Part shown: piece after piece, positions 63,028 to 64,000 of the stretch
Position numbering within the stretch: the first letter of the stretch is position 1
Layout: every line of letters starts with the position of its first letter
From: Eutreptiella sp. 'Long Island Sound 2002'
Lineage: Eukaryota > Euglenozoa > Euglenophyceae > Eutreptiales > Eutreptiaceae
Reading direction: 5' to 3'
Assembly: GCA_964036045.1 (NCBI GenBank)
Contig: OZ038387.1
Span: 61,197,604 to 61,261,603 of the forward strand
DNA length: 64,000 nucleotides
The notes under the pieces: model-generated
Told to the model about the DNA's origin: nothing
What the model saw: only the letters and a program-made list of their open reading frames with translations
The model's database searches: none
Made by a program: the position numbers and the translations under genes

Positions 63028-64000
63028 ATGGCTCCACACGGCTTGCATGGCTCCACACAAGCCTTGGCCCTGTTGCGACGTGTACTTGAAGTTGTCCTTG
63101 CATCAGGCTTATTCTGTGAGTCTGATGGCTATTATGACTACCTCCACAATGGGGGCAAGCTCAGCAGTGAGCACCAGGTCACAGATGAGGTCGCTGCGAA
63201 GGGTTTGGGAGAAGCAGGGAGGTTGCACATCGCACGGAGCATATGGCGCCGCCTCATCCCCAGGGACCTGCACATCATCAATACGTGAGCTCCCGGCACA
63301 AATCAGCCGTTTCAAACATGTTGGAGTCAGTGCGGGTCACAACGCGGGGACTACGTCACACTCGAGCACATGTCACTTCATATGTTTTTCTTCGTTATAA
63401 AAATAAAGACAAGTGCCGTATGTTACTGAATGCAGTCCGCATCAATGTATCCGACCCCCGTCCGCCCAACAAAATTCACCTTCCCACACTCAACCACCTG
63501 GGCCAAACCATCAGGAGATCGCGCTCAGGCAGGTGGCTGTGCAAAATCGACCTGCAGAAGTGTTATTGGAGCATATGATTAGCCAGGTCCTGGCACAGAG
63601 TTTTTGTGGTGGAGGCAGACAACACACGCGATAAGTATACATGACTTCCATTTGGCTGGAAGCACTCTCCTGCGGTCTGCCAAAACCTTGTTCAACGCAT
63701 TGTAGCCTCTGCTCTGTCCCGACTCCAGAAGAAGGTAGGCCACAAAGTCTATCTCGACGACGTCCTACTGGACTCGGGACATCGGCGCACTCTGGTCCAG
63801 GGGAGAAGACAGGTGATTCAGAAACTCAAACGGGCAGGGTTCATCATCAGCGTCAAAAGTGAACTCCGCCCCACAAAGAAGTTAGGCTTTGTGGGAAAGC
63901 TTCTGGACACGCTTTGCAAAACTATCACAAACCAGCCCGCGGTTCTGGCCGGGGCATTCCGTATGTGGCTTAGAGGAGTAGGGACAGGCACCATGTCAGG
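63028..64000 (+). pseudogene. Second retroelement copy: linker and reverse transcriptase, cut by the window edge
   Basis: The linker (ESDGYYDYLHNGG, GLGEAGRLHIARSIWRRL, IPRDL) matches copy 1. The reverse transcriptase follows in pieces: RINVSDPRPPNKIHLPTL and KIDLQKCYWSI end at a stop near 63578. A shifted frame open from 63645 to the window end carries LPFGWKHSPAVCQNLV, VYLDDVLLDSG (catalytic YLDD), LKRAGFIISVKSELRP and LGFVGKLLDT. The last part is uninterrupted to base 64000, so the RNase H, if present, lies outside. Confidence 0.7.

Overview
The window is nuclear DNA of a eukaryote. It has canonical GT-AG introns, two classes of retrotransposon, very long non-coding stretches, microsatellites, minisatellites and an unusual load of long poly(G)/poly(C) tracts. 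Nothing prokaryotic is seen (no operons or ribosome-binding-site pattern). A protist or unicellular alga is plausible, but the lineage cannot be fixed from the sequence. Host genes are sparse. The convincing ones are (i) a RABL3-like small GTPase on the minus strand, with its 5' half at 37.0-37.5 kb and a complementary 3' half at 2.9-3.4 kb, and (ii) an intronless 895-residue protein at 39.5-42.2 kb that joins metal-binding HMA domains to an eIF4E-like domain.

Layout. 1-2.9 kb: gene-free, with a small poly(G)-ended inverted repeat. 2.9-3.4 kb: 3' exons of the RABL3-like gene. 3.4-7.3 kb: gene-free, with two AT-rich hairpins and a dispersed repeat. 7.3-25.0 kb: a giant foldback element with terminal inverted repeats of about 2.3 kb, made of simple-sequence DNA and satellites with a 152-bp perfect palindrome. 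A 10.8-kb LINE (minus strand) is nested in it, flanked by about 1.1 kb of duplicated target. 25-37 kb: gene-free, with dispersed repeats, a head-to-head pair of tRNA-like sequences and a G-rich minisatellite. 37.0-37.5 kb: 5' exons of the RABL3-like gene. 38.8-39.2 kb: a possible DDE transposase remnant. 39.5-42.2 kb: the HMA/eIF4E-like gene. 45.6-46.3 kb: a 48-bp minisatellite. 47.0-51.7 kb: a tyrosine-recombinase retroelement with the order gag, recombinase, reverse transcriptase, RNase H. 55.3-56.4 kb: a proline-rich ORF of unknown function. 57.4-60.3 kb: three copies of a short dispersed repeat. 60.7-64.0 kb: a second, decayed copy of the same retroelement family, cut by the window edge.

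How the parts relate. If the two halves of the RABL3-like gene are one transcription unit, the foldback element and its nested LINE lie inside one 33.6-kb intron; exon phases and protein length fit this. The LINE and the first retroelement look recently active: long frames and intact reverse transcriptase motifs. Both carry in-frame stops or frameshifts, and the frameshifts of the retroelement sit on or beside G-runs. The strongest candidates for something undescribed are the HMA-eIF4E-like fusion lacking both cap-stacking tryptophans, and the foldback/LINE nest. All functional statements rest on motif reading, not on database searches.
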